Shown: positions 47,838-60,069, numbered from the stretch's first letter. The stretch is 64,000 nucleotides of DNA from Ariolimax columbianus (GCA_036924085.1 JAVGWX010000004.1:6944544-7008543), one strand, 5' to 3'. Numbers and translations: made by a program. Notes: generated by a model from the letters alone, not told the origin.

Positions 47838-50800
47838 CTATTGCGTGTGGGTGCGCACGTGGCTGAACAGGCCTGTGTGGGCACGAACACATATGCTACA
47901 TATCGGGCACACGAGGTATGTAGAAGGTGATGGTGTTGCCGGTGTTTGGGATTTCCGGGTCTCCCGTCCGCTCTGGGATTTACCAACACGGCCGTCTTCG
48001 CTGGTAGCTACATCCGAATTGACTGCGCTTTTCCAGTCAGATCTGTTTTGTGCAAGACATTCCCATGTGTCGATATATATCTGGCAAATGTCCATTGAGT
48101 CCATCAGGCCGTTTGTAAAACGTTTCTTTGGGCGCCCTCTCTCGCGCCATCCTTCTCTCAGCTCGCCGTAGAAAAGCTTCGTTGGGAGCGGCTCGTCTGA
48201 CATACGGACAAGATGTCCGACCCATCCTAGTCGTGCTTTTTCTAGCAGTGCATGGATGCTGGGCATATTAGCCCTCCAGATAATATCGATATCAGTGACA
48301 CGATCTTGTCATCGGATGAAGAATATTCGCCTCAGGCAACTTGTGTGGAAGTGGTTTAACCTCCTTGCATGTCCAGAGTGTCCAGTCTAGCTTTCGCAAG
48401 CGTATAGTAGGGTTGGGATAATGGTTGTACGGTAGACTTTGAGTTTGGTCTTGACGCTGATTGCACGAATTGTCCAGACCGTGTAGCGCATTATACAAAA
48501 GGATGTGATGTCCTTTGCTATTCTGCTAGCCAGCTCATCGTCTTGGCTGACAGATCTCGACAGAGTGCTGTCCAGATATGTGAATTTGTCTACGGCATTC
48601 AACGTCTGCCCGCTGACGGCAGTCTCTGGTATTGTGTATTGCATGCCTGGTGCTGGTTGGTACATGACCTCTGTTTTTTTGACATTTATGGTAAGGCCAA
48701 AAATGTTGCATGCGGCATAGAACCGGTCCATTACAACCTGCATATTCAGTTCTGAGTTGCTCTTTAGAGCGCAGTCGTCAGCAAATTAAAGTTTCCTGAT
48801 TATGTCGCTAGCCACTTTGGTTTTGGCCTTCATTCTTCTGGGATGGAGTAACTTTCCATCTGTGCGGTACTTTATAGGGATTCCAAGCTCCAGTGATCTG
48901 AATGCGTCTGTCATCGTGGCCGCAAACATCACGCTGAACAAAGTCGAGGCAAGTACACATCCTTGGTTTACTCCGTTTGATACTAGAAACGTTTTAGAGA
49001 TTGTAGCGATGTCCAGTACACGAGCACACATGCCTTCGGGTAACTGTTTCACCATGGTTATGAAATTGTTGAGGCAGCCAAACTTAGACACTATCATCCT
49101 CAGCCCTCTGTTTACTGTATCAAATGCCTTTGTCAAATCAATAAATGTGGTGTACCAGGCCTAATTTTGTTCCCGACACTTCTCTTGTACTTGGCGAGCG
49201 GCTAAAATTGTGTCCACTGTTTCTCTTCCAGGTCTGAATCCACATTGGATTTCTGGGAGGTGGTGGCTTTGTTCAAGGTATTTGTTGAGCCTATTTAGCA
49301 GCAAGCGCGCTAGGATCTTGCCTGCTACGGAGAGTAGGAATAATCAACGATGATTGTCGCATTCCTGACGGTTGCCTTTTCTGTTGTACAGGTGAACGAT
49401 TGAGGCGTTCTTTAGCTCCTGCGGAATTTTTCCTTAAGCCCACCGGTGGCAGAAGAGTTCAATGATCCTTCTGGTGAGGGATGTGTCATATGTCTTTTAT
49501 ACCTCTAGTGGTATTGCATCAGCTCCTGGAGCTTTTTCTATAGATAATGAACTGATTGCTCTGTCGACTTCCACCTCATTGATGGCTTCATCCAACGACA
49601 GATTCAAATACACCGACGGCATTCGCAGGATGGTCTTTTCATTTATGGACGATGGGTGGTTTAGTAATTTGTAGAAGTGGTATTCCCAGCTGTCTAGAAT
49701 CTGAACGTTATTTGTTAGCACTGCCCCATCCGCACTGCGAAATTGGAGTATTACTAGAAAGCTGCGCGCCGTAGAAAGATTTCAGTACCTAGTAAAACAT
49801 TTGATGTCATGACGCTCGCCGAACATCTCAATTGCGTCAGCTCTTTTGCTGAGCCAGGAGTCTTGCATCTCTCTAAGCCCGGCCTTGACAGCTTTGTGAG
49901 CAGTATTGAAGGTCGCTTTTGCTGCCCGATATGGTGTATCTCTCTGGAATTCCATGTGCTCTTCATGTTTTGCATCGAGAAACCCTGTATTTCCAGATCG
50001 TTCTCATTAAACCATTCCTTATGATTGCGCGTTAGTGCGCCAATGTATTTAACAGCTGTATCGTAGAGTGTGTTTCTCAATGATGCCCAGTTCTCTTCGA
50101 TGTCGTTCTTTTCAATACAAAGCTCAGATAGTCTGCCCTCAATCTCTTCCTGGAATCCTCCTCTCGTGGGTTCGTATTTCAGCTGAGAGACATTTAGCCT
50201 TCTCGGTAGTTTCTTTCCCTGGGGACGCATTTTGGGCTGAATCTTGAAGTTTAGCTTGGCAATGACAAGTCGATGGTCGGTCCAACATTCTGAACCATAC
50301 ATGCTCTTCGTTACCATAGCATCCGCTCGATCCCTATTTCTGATAATAATGTAATCATTGAGGTGCCAGTTGCGCAACCTGGGGTGCATCCGTGTGTTAC
50401 TTTTTCTGACCGGAAGTCGGAAAGATGTCTTTGTAATGAGTAATTCATTTGCGGCACATGTCCTCAGAAGGATCAGTCCGTTACTATTGCATTTTAAAAT
50501 ACCATGTCTGTCAATGACCCCCTCCCAGGCTGTATGGTATGTGCCAACCCTAGCGTTAAAATCACCGAGGATGACCAATTTGTCAGATTTGGGGACTGCA
50601 GCGATGAGCGCCTCAAGGTCCTCATAAAAACTGTCTTTTGTTTCGTGATCATTCTTCATCGTGGGTGCGTATGCACTGATAAGTGGTGCATGGCGCCCTT
50701 ATATTAGGGGAGACGCAGTGCAATCAGGAGGTCATTAATTCCTCTGTGCATGAATGTGAGCTTGTCGACAATGTTGGCCTTGATGGCAAATCAAACTCTA

Positions 50801-51352
50801 GCTTCACGGCTTTCTTCTTTGCTGCGGCCGCTCCAGAAGAAAGTATAACCAGCGACTTGTTCTGTGATCTGCCCTTCCCCTGCCAGTCGTGCCTCGCTCA
50901 GGGCAGCTATGCAGATGTTGTATCTAGCCAGTTCTCTGGCGATCAGGGCTGTCCGTCGTTCGGGACTAATTGCTATGGCGTTGTCCAGTAGCGTGCGGAC
51001 ATTCCATGTTGCAAACGTGATGGGTAGTTTTCGTGATCCTTTTCTGCCTGTTCCGTCGTTGCAGTTTGGGGGCCCTGGCAGTTGCGAGTTTGCTAGTCAC
51101 GGTGTGATATGTAGGGTTATGTCGTGAGTTGCGCAATGTGTTTATAGTGAGGGTGATGTGCGCAGGATCTTCCTCACTCTCTCGTTCGGACTCAACATGG
51201 TCTAGATGCAAGGCATGTAGACGTAATGTGTTCAGTTTCGATTGGACAAGGCGTGGCTGAAACTTGAACCGGTCAAAAGCTAGTGTCGCTCCGTGCTGTA
51301 TAGTGACCCAGATAACGAAGCATGAACGGTACTTCAGAAAGGAGCTCATCAA
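47838..51352 (-). mobile_element. Near-full-length zinc-finger RTE-like LINE
   Basis: Minus-strand pol with only a few breaks. An N-terminal region runs from about 51,340. The endonuclease begins near 51,030 (TTHHVCNMECPHATGQ, a shifted form of a GTWNVRTLL-like start) and continues through LISAYAPTMKNDHETKDSFY, LVILGDFNARVGTY and SECWTDHRLV. The RT runs from about 49,720: AISSLSIEKAPGADAIPLEV, then AFDTVNRGLR (motif A), SNGVNQGCVLASTLFSVMFA (motif B), FADD after a stop near 48,785, and TYLDSTLSR. The C-terminus has RLGWVGHLVRMSDEP, GRPKKRFTNGLMDS and a C2H2 finger in CPICSICVRAHTGLFSHVR. It is the same family as the 15.5 kb fragment. Truncated at its 3' end, it lies in the putative intron between EGF exons P2 and Q2. 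Confidence 0.88.
49754..50659 (-). pseudogene. Longest open piece of the zinc-finger RTE-like pol: endonuclease C-terminal half and linker
   Basis: A 301-codon frame carrying LVILGDFNARVGTYHTAWEG near residues 28-48 (the GDFN catalytic motif of APE-type endonucleases), LNDYIIIRNRDRADA near 100, and SECWTDHRLVIAKLNF near 123-138 with the terminal D-H pair. A charged linker follows (EENWASLRNTLYDTAVKYIG, HKEWFNEND). The frame then shifts, so it is not a complete protein. The N-terminal half of the endonuclease is in other frames just upstream. Confidence 0.75.
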
Positions 51353-51522
51353 GCTTCTATCAGCACACTACATCCCTGCAAACTTGGATCTACATTTGTT
51401 GCGTGTACTGAAAATACACTTAACCGAGGAGGCATCAGAACTCAGAAGTAAACAATCAAGGCAAAAGATCAGAGGAAAAATAGGTGGAAGAAGAATACAT
51501 AAACAACTGCACTCAGAAACAG

Positions 51523-51524
<2 letters not shown>
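51353..51524. other. Short spacer
   Basis: A plus-strand open frame crosses it but carries no domain I recognise. Confidence 0.35.
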
Positions 51525-51700
<176 letters not shown>

Positions 51701-51721
51701 TATATTAATTTGCCGATACGA

Positions 51722-53912
51722 TTGTTAGAGCCTGCTGCATCCGATTACTTGCTTTGGTGAGATTCTTTTCAGAGGTCCACATAGCCAGATCGTCTGCAAA
51801 CATGGAGCTGTGGACTCATCTTGTTATATTCTCTACGATGTTTTCTATATACGCCTGAAGAGTGTGGGTGACAGTACTCCCCGTTGGGGTGCTACCAGCT
51901 TAATTGTCACTGTTTTGCTCATCTGCCCTTGTAATTGAACTCTGGCTGTTCTGTTTTTGAGGTAGTGGCTGATCCATATGTACATTTTCTTACAAACTTC
52001 ACTTCTTTGTAGCTTGATTTTAAGTCTCTCTTTCCAGACTTTGTAAAATGCCTTTTCTAAATCCACCCAAATCGCTACTGTGTGTTTTTTTCTCCTGGTA
52101 AGCATTCTCTATTTCTTGTGCTATGAGAGTAATCTGATCCTCTGTGGATCTGTGCTGTCTAAAGCCTGCTTCCTGTGGAATTAGTATGTGTTTTTTCTTC
52201 CAGATGCCACATCAGTTTGGTGTTTATCATACGCTCCATCTGTTTTCCTACACAGCTCAGTAGACTGATACGCCTGTATTCATTTGGATCCGTTCTATCT
52301 TTTTCTTTCTTTGGTACTGGTATAAGTAAATCGTATTTCCATGCCTGCGGTACAATTCCCATTTACCAGCTTTGGTTCAGTACTGATAGTAACTTTCTCT
52401 TTGCTGTTGTGCCTAACTCCATCATCATTTCGTTTGTTACGCCATCTTTTTCCGGGCGATTTCGTTTTCTTTAAAGTTTTTATGGCCTCTTCCATTTCGT
52501 TCATTGTTAATTTTGCAATCATATGCTCTTATGGTGCCATATTGATGTTGTCGTGCCCCTTTTGTTCATCATCAATGAATGTATGCCTATCTGCAGGGAC
52601 ATATGTGTAGTTCGCTCTGGCGTAGTGTTTAACAAAGGCGTTTGCGGCTTTTTTTCCAGTAGCAAGTTTTTGCCCTGCTTGATGGTAATTTGTTTGTTCG
52701 ATGGAGTTTCGTCATTCATGGCTCTGAATAGCTTCCATAGTTTGTTCCCTTCTTTGTCTAAGTTGAGGCTTTCTGTTTTGTTTTTCCAGCTTTCTCTTGC
52801 TGTTTGGTTTAAAGTGTATTTGTATTTCGCCGTGGCGGCTTTGAGGGCGATGTTTGCCTCCACATATTGTTCTCGATCTGCCATGTTCCTAGCATTTTTG
52901 ACTGCGTCTTCTGCTTTCTACAATTCATCATTCCAATAGGGCCTATAATTTTGCATTGCCCCTCTTTGGATGGTTTCAGTGGCAGCTTGCATTATTGCTT
53001 TGCTTAGGCTTTCCACCACGGGCTTCATTTTGTTGTTCCGTGTGTTGATGGTTTAACACATCCAATCTGTCAGGATTGCAAATCTGTCCCAGTCGGCTTG
53101 GTTGTAATTCCAACGTGGGAGCGGTTTTGTTTCCTGTGGGCCAACTTCCATATCGATGTCTAGCCTAATTGGCCTGTGGTCGCTATCTGCCAATTGGTTT
53201 AGCACATGGCGGTCAATTTTATTGTGGATGTCCACTGTGGAGAAGGCCAAATCTTTAGTAGAGGTGGTATGCCATTTTCTAGAATAAAAGCTAGAGCTAT
53301 CCTTCGTCCTATTAATTAGATAGAGATGTGTTTCTATCTCCCAATCTTCCACTTCGTCACCTGTGCTGTTTGTGTCTGAATATCCCCATCTCTCTGAGTA
53401 GCTGCTGAAGTCTCCAACTACTATGCAGTTGGAGTCTTTGACTTCAGCGAGACTTTGAGCGATATGTCTTTATTTGGTGGTCCGTACAGATTTAAGATGC
53501 GGATCTTCGTCTCTTGAGCCATTATGTCAACCCATACAAGTTCTTCTTGTCCGGTTTTATGGACATATACCGCGCTACTCGGTACGCAGTTACGGGTCAG
53601 TATCAGAGCCCCTCCTTTGTGACCTTCTCTATCCAGGCGGAAGGCCTGGTATCCTCTGATTTAGAATTTATGGTTGCTGTTGAGGTACGTTTCTTGGATA
53701 CATGCCACGCCAATCTTACCTTCATGGAAGTGATATGTTAGGGAAAGCTTTTTGTTAATGACTCTCTCCGCATTCCACTGTAGTATTGTGAGGGTCTTGA
53801 GTTTTTGGTCAATAGAAATTGCCCCATAGCCATGTGCCTTGACTCCACAACACATGGGTGGGTGACCACCAGTAGTCAAGGGTGAGCCCCTTTGAGGTGT
53901 GAGGCCCGGCAC
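51722..53912 (-). mobile_element. I-like LINE 6: endonuclease plus RT, 3'-truncated
   Basis: It belongs to the same family as the 18 kb element but preserves the other end. The endonuclease starts at 53,912 (MPGLTPQRGSPL) with LTILQWNAERV, then VACIQETYLN, VVGDFSSYSERWG near 53,400 and LADSDHRPIRLDI near 53,190. A linker region has LKAATAKYKYTLNQTARESW and LWKLFRAMNDETPS. RT: LIPVPKKEKDRTDPNEYR, SLLSCVGKQMERMI, WVDLEKAFYKVWKERL, PQRGVLSPTLF, then FADDLAMW just before the TA repeat. Thumb, RNase H and tail are missing. Stops and frameshifts are present but few. Upstream on the same strand come LINE 5' sequence and rRNA-like sequence. Confidence 0.88.
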
Positions 53913-54195
53913 TCTCGCTGCCTAGCGGGATTCCGCAGGATGAGTGCCAAACGTTTTTCTAATAAGTTGTACTGTCATCATACTGCGATTTACGTTGCAC
54001 TGTTTCGTTAATCATGTGGCCCAGTGCATCGGATTTCATAAGGTGTTTCTGTAGGGATGCCCTCCTTAGCCTTTGGCTGTCCCCAGCCTATCTGCAAGAC
54101 AGCAGTTGTTGGTGATCAGAGTTGTTGCTATTATGGGCGTTGTCTTGCAGGACTAGCGAGTGTTGACTACTCGTGTCTATAGCGTGCGATGAGGT
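53913..54195 (-). mobile_element. 5' region of the I-like LINE
   Basis: Minus-strand sequence directly upstream of the endonuclease, with landmarks GCTATAGACACGAGTAG (54,168-54,184), GTCCTGCAAGACAA, AGGCTGGGGACAGCCAAAGG and CAGTGCAACGTAAATCGC. The same ordered landmarks recur at 60,640-60,850, where they run straight into a GAA tail instead of a pol. Whether it is untranslated or the end of an ORF1 is not clear. No zinc knuckles of a typical ORF1 were seen. Confidence 0.6.
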
Positions 54196-54289
54196 ACATG
54201 AGTGAGTGACGAACTAAGTTATATGTTGGTGGTTTTGCTTCCCATCGCCGTATAGGGTGAATATCGAGCAGCTATCCGTCCGCTTTGAT

Positions 54290-54606
54290 CGGCGGACTGC
54301 AGAAACCTCTATCTGCGGCTCGATCGGGTAGGGCTTAGGCGCGAGCCCCAGGTCCCTACCATATCGAAGACTACCATTTCAGTGGTGCTGAGATTTTCGG
54401 CGGGATTCCGGCTTACAGGCGTTCTGCCGTAATCCCTCACATGGTAGCCTCGCGTCATTGGCTTATCAGCCTGGTACGTGAACCAAAATGTCTGCGGCTC
54501 CTCTCGAACTGAGCAGGATTACCGTAGCAAAGATCTGTCATCAGTAGGGTACAACTGATCTGTATGCCAAGGGTCTATTATCAGCACCCGTTCACTATTA
54601 GACCGG
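54290..54606 (-). pseudogene. 28S rRNA 3'-region fragment, copy a
   Basis: On the minus strand it carries the 28S sequence around and after the sarcin-ricin loop: TACGGTAATCCTGCTCAG, then a GAGAGGAGCCGCAG stretch, GCTGATAAGCCAATG, CACATGTGAGGGATTACGGC-type wording and AATCCCGCC. The canonical AGTACGAGAGGAACC loop is altered to AGTTCGAGAGGAGCC, which argues against function. It is followed by GC-rich spacer and then by the 5' region of the I-like LINE. Confidence 0.75.
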
Positions 54607-54633
54607 ACGAATTTGAAAGCTTTTTGTTTGTCA

Positions 54634-55222
54634 ATTACCAGGTATCTGAAACCTGAGGTTTATTCTGGGTTAAACACGATTTCCCTAGCGTTATTTCATT
54701 ATAAGGTTGAAGAGCTGCGCTGTCTTCCGTGGGTCTAATACCACCACACGTTCACTATTAGACCCAGCGAAAGTGCTCTCGATTTGTCAGTCGCTCTACA
54801 GTTGACGATTTGAGTCAAATTAAGCTGCCGACTCCACTCCTGGTGGTTCGCTTCCTTCAATTCCTTTAACAAACACTGGATGCGAGACAGTGAAGCTACC
54901 GAGAAGATATCCCCATATTTTCGAGTGACTTATACCAGCACCCGTTCCATATTAGACCCAACGAAAGTGCTCTCGGCCTGTCAATCATTTTAGTGTAAGG
55001 CCGTGTCGAGTCAAATTAAGCTGCAGACTCCACTCCTGGTGGTGCGCTTCCTTCAATTCCTTTAACAAACACTGGATGCGAGACAGCGAAGCTACCGAGA
55101 AGATATCCCCATATTTTCGAGTGACTTATACCAGCACCCGTTCCATATTAGACCCAACGAAAGTGCTCTCGGCCTGTCAATCATTTTAGTGTAAGGCCGT
55201 GTCGAGTCAAATTAAGCCGCAA
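54634..55222 (-). repeat. 196-bp tandem repeat fusing 18S and 28S pieces
   Basis: GACTCCACTCCTGGTGG occurs at 54,830 and 55,026 and an equivalent at 55,222, giving a 196-bp period; a more diverged unit precedes. Each unit joins an 18S piece (around TTAAATTAAG and CAATTCCTTTAA, read in reverse) to a 28S piece containing GGGTGCTGGTATTAG. The last two copies are almost identical, so the array is relatively recent compared with the surrounding decay. An equivalent fusion with 195-bp spacing is at 62.07-62.26 kb. Confidence 0.85.
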
Positions 55223-56065
55223 GCTCCACTAATGGTGGTTCCCTTTCGTCAATTCCTTTACGTTTCATCTTTGCAACAATACTTTCCCCGGAACCCAAAC
55301 ACTTTGGTTTCCCTGAAGCTGCCCGCAGAGTCATCGAAGCAACATCTGCGGATCGCTAGTCGGCATCGTTTATGGTCAGAACTACGACGGTATCTGATCT
55401 TCTTCGCGACTCTGTCTTTTGTTCTTGATTAATAAAAACATTCTTGACAAATGCTTTCGGAGTAGCTCGTCTTTCGGCGATCCAAGAATTTCATCTCTAA
55501 CGCGGTAATACAAATGCCCCCGTTTGTCCCTGTTAATCATTACCTCCAGTTCCGAAAACCAATAAAATAGAACCGAGGATCTATTCCATTATTCCATAAA
55601 CCAATATTAAGGCAGCCGAAGTCTGCTTTGAACAGTAATGTTTTTCAAAGTAAACACGCTGGCCACCATGACGCACAGCGAAGAGTACCCGTGGGAGAGA
55701 GCCTACAGACGGTAGGGCAGGAGACAACGGGCAGTGAACGGGCGCGAGCAGGACCGCCCGCCTGCGCCTGAGATCCAACTACGAGCTTTTTAACTGCAAG
55801 AACTTTAATATACGCTATTGGAGCTGGAATTACCACGGCTGCTGGCACCAGACTTGCCCTCCAATAGATCCTCCTTGAAGGAGTTAAAGTGTACTCATTC
55901 CAACTACGTGGCCTCGAAAGAGTACCGTATTGTTATTTTTCGACACTACCTCCCCGTGCCGGGAGTGGGTAAGTTGCGCGCCTGCTGCCTTCCTTGGATG
56001 TTGTAGCCGTTTCTCATGCTCCCTCTCCGGAATCGAACCCTGATTCCCCGTTACAAACATGGTAG
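55200..56065 (-). pseudogene. 18S rRNA pseudogene fragment, copy 1
   Basis: The minus strand runs from 18S position roughly 350 (ATGCCTACCATGTTTG) to about 1,200. The 530-loop reads GCCAGCAGCCGTGGTAATTC, with one change from the universal sequence. TTAAAAAGCTCGTAGTTGG and GAACGAAAG-type landmarks are present, and several substitutions lie in normally invariant stretches. It is 5'-truncated at 56,065, next to plain AT-rich DNA. Its 3' side continues into the fused 196-bp array instead of the rest of 18S. Confidence 0.9.
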
Positions 56066-57019
56066 GCATATCTTCTTACTATCAATACACATATATAAAA
56101 TGCAGCTATTATATTTGCCATATTATTTAATGTAGGGTTTGGGCCATACTCAATTAATCATGGCAAAGAAAACGTTCATTTATCGGATTTGCGTGCCTAA
56201 GAAAGCTACAGTATGTTTTCGCAGCATTCGAAACACATGAAACATCTTTCACTTTCGTTGTCGACGCAAAATAATGCAAATAATGTGGCACGTCAACAAA
56301 AAAAACCAAGACGATGGTATTGCATCGAACCAAGTTGCATGTTATTTGTACACTATGTAGTAGAATACTAATGTTTTTGCGACATATACGAATAATATAG
56401 AATAATTCAATACACCATATATGTTCTTCGGTGAACGTTGTGTGGGGAATAGACCTGTAGGTAGCGGCAATCTTAAGATAAAAAGATTTATATAAGACAT
56501 CGATGAATAACTTTTCCTTAGACGTTTAAGGGTGGGCGGAAATCACTGGGGAAATGATAATTTTAAAAGTCGCCATATATAGAGGTGTCGAGACTTTCTA
56601 GAAAACGCAAAAATCTCTTTTTAAAGCAAGCGATAAAAGCGCAATAGCAACTGGAACCATATTTCCAAAACCCCACTTGATGTGGTTGTTGTTTGCGAAT
56701 GCCCACAATGAGTAGGTTTCTCCATTGTGGACCCGAAAAATGACGTTAGGTAACGGGTTTCAGTTACTTACCTCATTTCCGGAGTGTCAAGATGAAGGTC
56801 GACACGGCTTATCCATACGGTTTGACTATGCTCTGTTTCAACCGAGTGTCGCTCATTAATTCGAGCACCTTGTCGATCCCTCACTATTTTAGCTATGCTG
56901 CCATGAAAACGCCCTGTTTGTGCAGGAAGGGCTTCCAGGAAGCCGTGGTGAGGGTCTTGGAAAGTATATTTCCTCTGGACCAGACCCTGTTCAGTACGGT
57001 GTGCCTGAATATACATTAG
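56066..57019. other. Non-coding DNA, probably intron
   Basis: No recognised feature. It separates the truncated 18S copy from duplicated segment Q2. Confidence 0.4.
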
Positions 57020-57748
57020 TGCTAATTTGGATTGACACAGTTTTAACTACTCAGGCAAGCAATGCTCTGATCTCTCGCTGAGTCTTCTTATCTGAGTGTC
57101 TTTGCTGTCTGTTCATCTAAAATATATTGATTCCTAAAAAAAACGTATCTCTCTACATGTGAGTCAACGTTGTAAGCGGGTCTATCCTGTTGATGTACAC
57201 ATTCTACGACCTGCGGACACCGTTAAAAACATATACACTTTGTTCGAACTTTCAACCTGATTCTGGGGTAGTATGATTTTGGGTTTACTTAGGAAACCGG
57301 AAACGGTTAATTATGCTGCGTAATCTTGTAAATCGATAGCACCCAAGATTCCAAAGAATGGGCTACTGGTCTTAGCTGTAGGGTACTAGCAAAGCTCTAA
57401 AGGTATGTGTTAGAGTACTCTCGAGTGGTGTTGATAGCGATCCGCTGACTGTGGCAATTGGGATAATTGCTACTATGGCATACCTGCCTTATGACATACT
57501 TCATTTTTGGTATTACCGCAACATTGAACCATGTCTCATTCCTTTGAACTTGTTTGCAATACTGTGCACTTGATGGTATATTTTGAAGCATGAGTTTACA
57601 TAATGTGTTTGCTAGCACAAGTACAATTGTATTTATAAATCATTTACAAGATGCGTATAGTGTTTAGTGGTCCTTCTTACGTCACTTCAAATACTATGTG
57701 AGAAAAGTTAGGAAAACAATCAACAAAAGTACATACTTTATTTTACAG

Positions 57749-57880
57749 AATGTGAGCGAGGATATTTCGGAGAAAACTGTTCAAATCTGTGCCCGAGTCA
57801 TTGTGATGATTATGCATGTGGAATGTATTCCGGAAATTGTACCTCGTGTTACGGAACCCGTTTTGGGGGACACTGTGAAG
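57749..57880 (+). CDS. Exon Q2: single eight-cysteine EGF-like repeat
   Basis: A 132-bp exon after a TTTATTTTACAG acceptor, ending at GTATTG, phase 1 at both ends. It encodes ECERGYFGENCSNLCPSHC, then a DDYACGMYSGNCTSC segment and closing GTRFGGHC. All eight cysteines match exon Q1. The longer plus-strand frame across this region is in another phase and should not be used. Confidence 0.78.
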
Positions 57881-58309
57881 GTATTGTAATGTCTCAGCGG
57901 CCGCAGGATACATGCATTACCGATACGTGTATCTGTATCAACCACCACAATGACAATTACCTTTTGTAAAATCAACATTTTTTTAAAATACGTGCGCTGA
58001 ATTGCTAAAGGTGATTGAGAAGCATGTGTTTAATTACATATGGTGATTTATTATTGTTCTTTCGTAAGTCATTCACGCACTGTTAGTTTCTTTGTTCATT
58101 CTTTATTGTGGATGAACGTAGTGTGTTTTTAAAGAACAGATATGATTCACAACCATTTTTAACATAACAAAGGTTCTAAGTTACACTCCCAAAAGCCCAT
58201 AATTATCACGTTGCATTGGGACGTATATAAACAGCTGCCAGTTACATCTATCTGGGAAGATAACTGGCTCCAGATGGAAACACATTTAACACAACTTTCA
58301 TTGCATTGC

Positions 58310-58795
58310 TCTTGCCCAAGGTGCTTTTAACTAACTAACGAACATCTAGAAACCAAATCACTGAGCGAGCACAACAAGCTCATGTTGTATAATCACAACC
58401 TATTCCCAAAAAATATCTTTGGATCTGAGTGCTGACACATTAGAAAGGCATTAGGACAAGAAGATAAGTGCATTTGAGAAAAAGTGTCTTAGACAACTGT
58501 TGGACATTTGCTGGGAGACATTTATCATCAACAAAACATTAAGAGAATCACCAATCAACAACATGTGTCATAACCCATTAACACAAAACTGTAGTCATAT
58601 ATCAGGCAAGATCTTAGAAGGGATAGCAATATACTCCCTCCACATGCATTTACGTGGCCCCCATATGGCAGGAAGAAACAAGAAAGACAGAAAGACACTC
58701 TTCGCAGAACAATCCTCAAGTAAGGTTGCATTATGGACCTGAAAACATACTTGAACTGAAACGAATGGCGTCACACAGACTAAACTGGAAATCAT
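58310..58795 (+). pseudogene. LINE pol C-terminus inside the duplicated segment, copy 2
   Basis: It is the counterpart of the 45.24-45.70 kb relic at the same offset from the Q exon. It shows LTNEHLETKSLSEHNKL-type wording near 58,330, then RQDLRRDSNILPPHAFTWPP near 58,610 and RQKDTLRRT near 58,690. It is frameshifted. Confidence 0.65.
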
Positions 58796-59189
58796 TGGTG
58801 TATAACGTATATGCCGTACATGATACTTGCATAACATTGATTAAATGACATTGACATGAATACTGACATGAACAATTGTTCTCTTAAGATAGGCAGTGGT
58901 GTAGAATAGAGCAAAAAAACATGTATCTATAAGATTGCTGATCAAGCAAAGGAATACACCCCCCCCAAAAAAAAATAAAAAAAAATAAAAATAAATTAAA
59001 AAATAAAAAATAATGACTCACGGATGCAGATTGCGCCATATTATTATTTCCCTTAGTATCATTCACCGTTAGGTAGAAATATATCATCGTGACAACAAAT
59101 TATTACTGCATTGACAGGATACACATCTTGTATGGAGATGAACTTGTAAGCTGATACATAATGTATACAATATGGGTACTTACACCTAG

Positions 59190-59600
59190 TTATAAAACTA
59201 GAGCAGTGACGAACATTGACTATATCTCTACAACTGGATACGGCACATCAGTGAGGCATGAACTTTGACTATATCTCTACAGATGGATAAGTGAGTGACG
59301 AACTGTTACTATCTTTCTACAATTAGATGAGGTACATGCGTGAGTGCCGAACTTTGACTATCTCTCTACAGCTGGATAAGGCCCATCAGTGAGTGACGAA
59401 CATTGACTTTCTCTCTACTACTGGATAAGGCTCATCAGTGAGTGACGCATTTTGACTATCTCTCTACAACTGGATGAGACAAAACAGTGAGTGACGAACA
59501 TTGACTATCTCTCTACAACTGGATAAGGGACATCAAGAAGAGTCAGCATTTGACCATTTTCTACTACTGGATAAGGCACATCGAGAAGTGTAGGACTTTG
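59190..59600. repeat. 49-bp minisatellite, about eight copies
   Basis: GAGTGACGAA-like starts occur at 59,342, 59,391, 59,440 and 59,489, all exactly 49 bp apart, each followed by a TTGACTATCTCTCTACA phrase and CTGGATAAGG. Outer copies are diverged. The orthologous place in the other duplicate (46,090-46,270) has only about four poorly matching copies, so the array expanded in this copy after duplication. Confidence 0.85.
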
Positions 59601-59888
59601 ACAATCACTCTGTAATTAAATATCGTTCTTCAGTACGTAGCAAACTTTGAACATCTCTTTATAACCGAATACGTGATATATCATTTTGCTCGTGTCCGTT
59701 CTTTCTTAATGCCCTGCTACCAATCCCTGAGTAGAGCTTTGCAAGTAGCAGAATGAAGTCCAAAGAACTGAATGTGTTGTGTCGCTTTTTGTAAGCTTGA
59801 CTGCGTTATATGCACCTTTCGGTTCGTCTCATTCGCTCTTCGATTTCTTCTTATTAGACAGCATTCTCTGTTCCAGCCTGTTACCCAG

Positions 59889-59967
59889 GATAACCGCAAG
59901 TGCAGTCAGCGGACTGGGAAGTGCTATAGGTGTGTCGATGGTTACAATGGTAATTTCTGTCAAGGAG
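59889..59967 (+). pseudogene. Partial EGF-like exon (R2), probably decayed
   Basis: DNRKCSQRTGKCYRCVDGYN and then GNFC form the C-terminal half of an EGF repeat. They end at a good phase-1 donor (GTAACG) but start at an AG in phase 0, unlike every other exon in the set. The other duplicate (46,390-46,452) keeps CYMYVNGYY and the donor but has lost two cysteines and the upstream part. Either the true acceptor has been destroyed or only a fragment of an EGF exon survives. Confidence 0.45.
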
Positions 59968-60069
59968 GTAACGAATTTCTTTAAAGGCGACTTCATCGTT
60001 TTTTATGAACACAAGAATGTTTTTTCGAAAAATGTATATACCGAAAAGTTCGATTATCCGATCTTTCCT

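Larger units (their letters stand above)
57020..60065 (+). repeat. Tandem segmental duplication, Q-exon copy 2
   Basis: It is the partner of 44,025-46,510 and colinear with it. It is about 560 bp longer, because the 49-bp repeat at 59.2-59.6 kb is expanded and extra sequence lies at about 59,800-59,900. Its right edge (TTCGATTATCC near 60,050) stops where a reversed GAA tail starts. Confidence 0.85.

Noticed and set aside
55818..56069. Short proteins encoded in the 18S-like region
   Set aside because: The sequence is rRNA-derived and the frames are shadows. The same frames recur at 62.9 kb because both are 18S copies.
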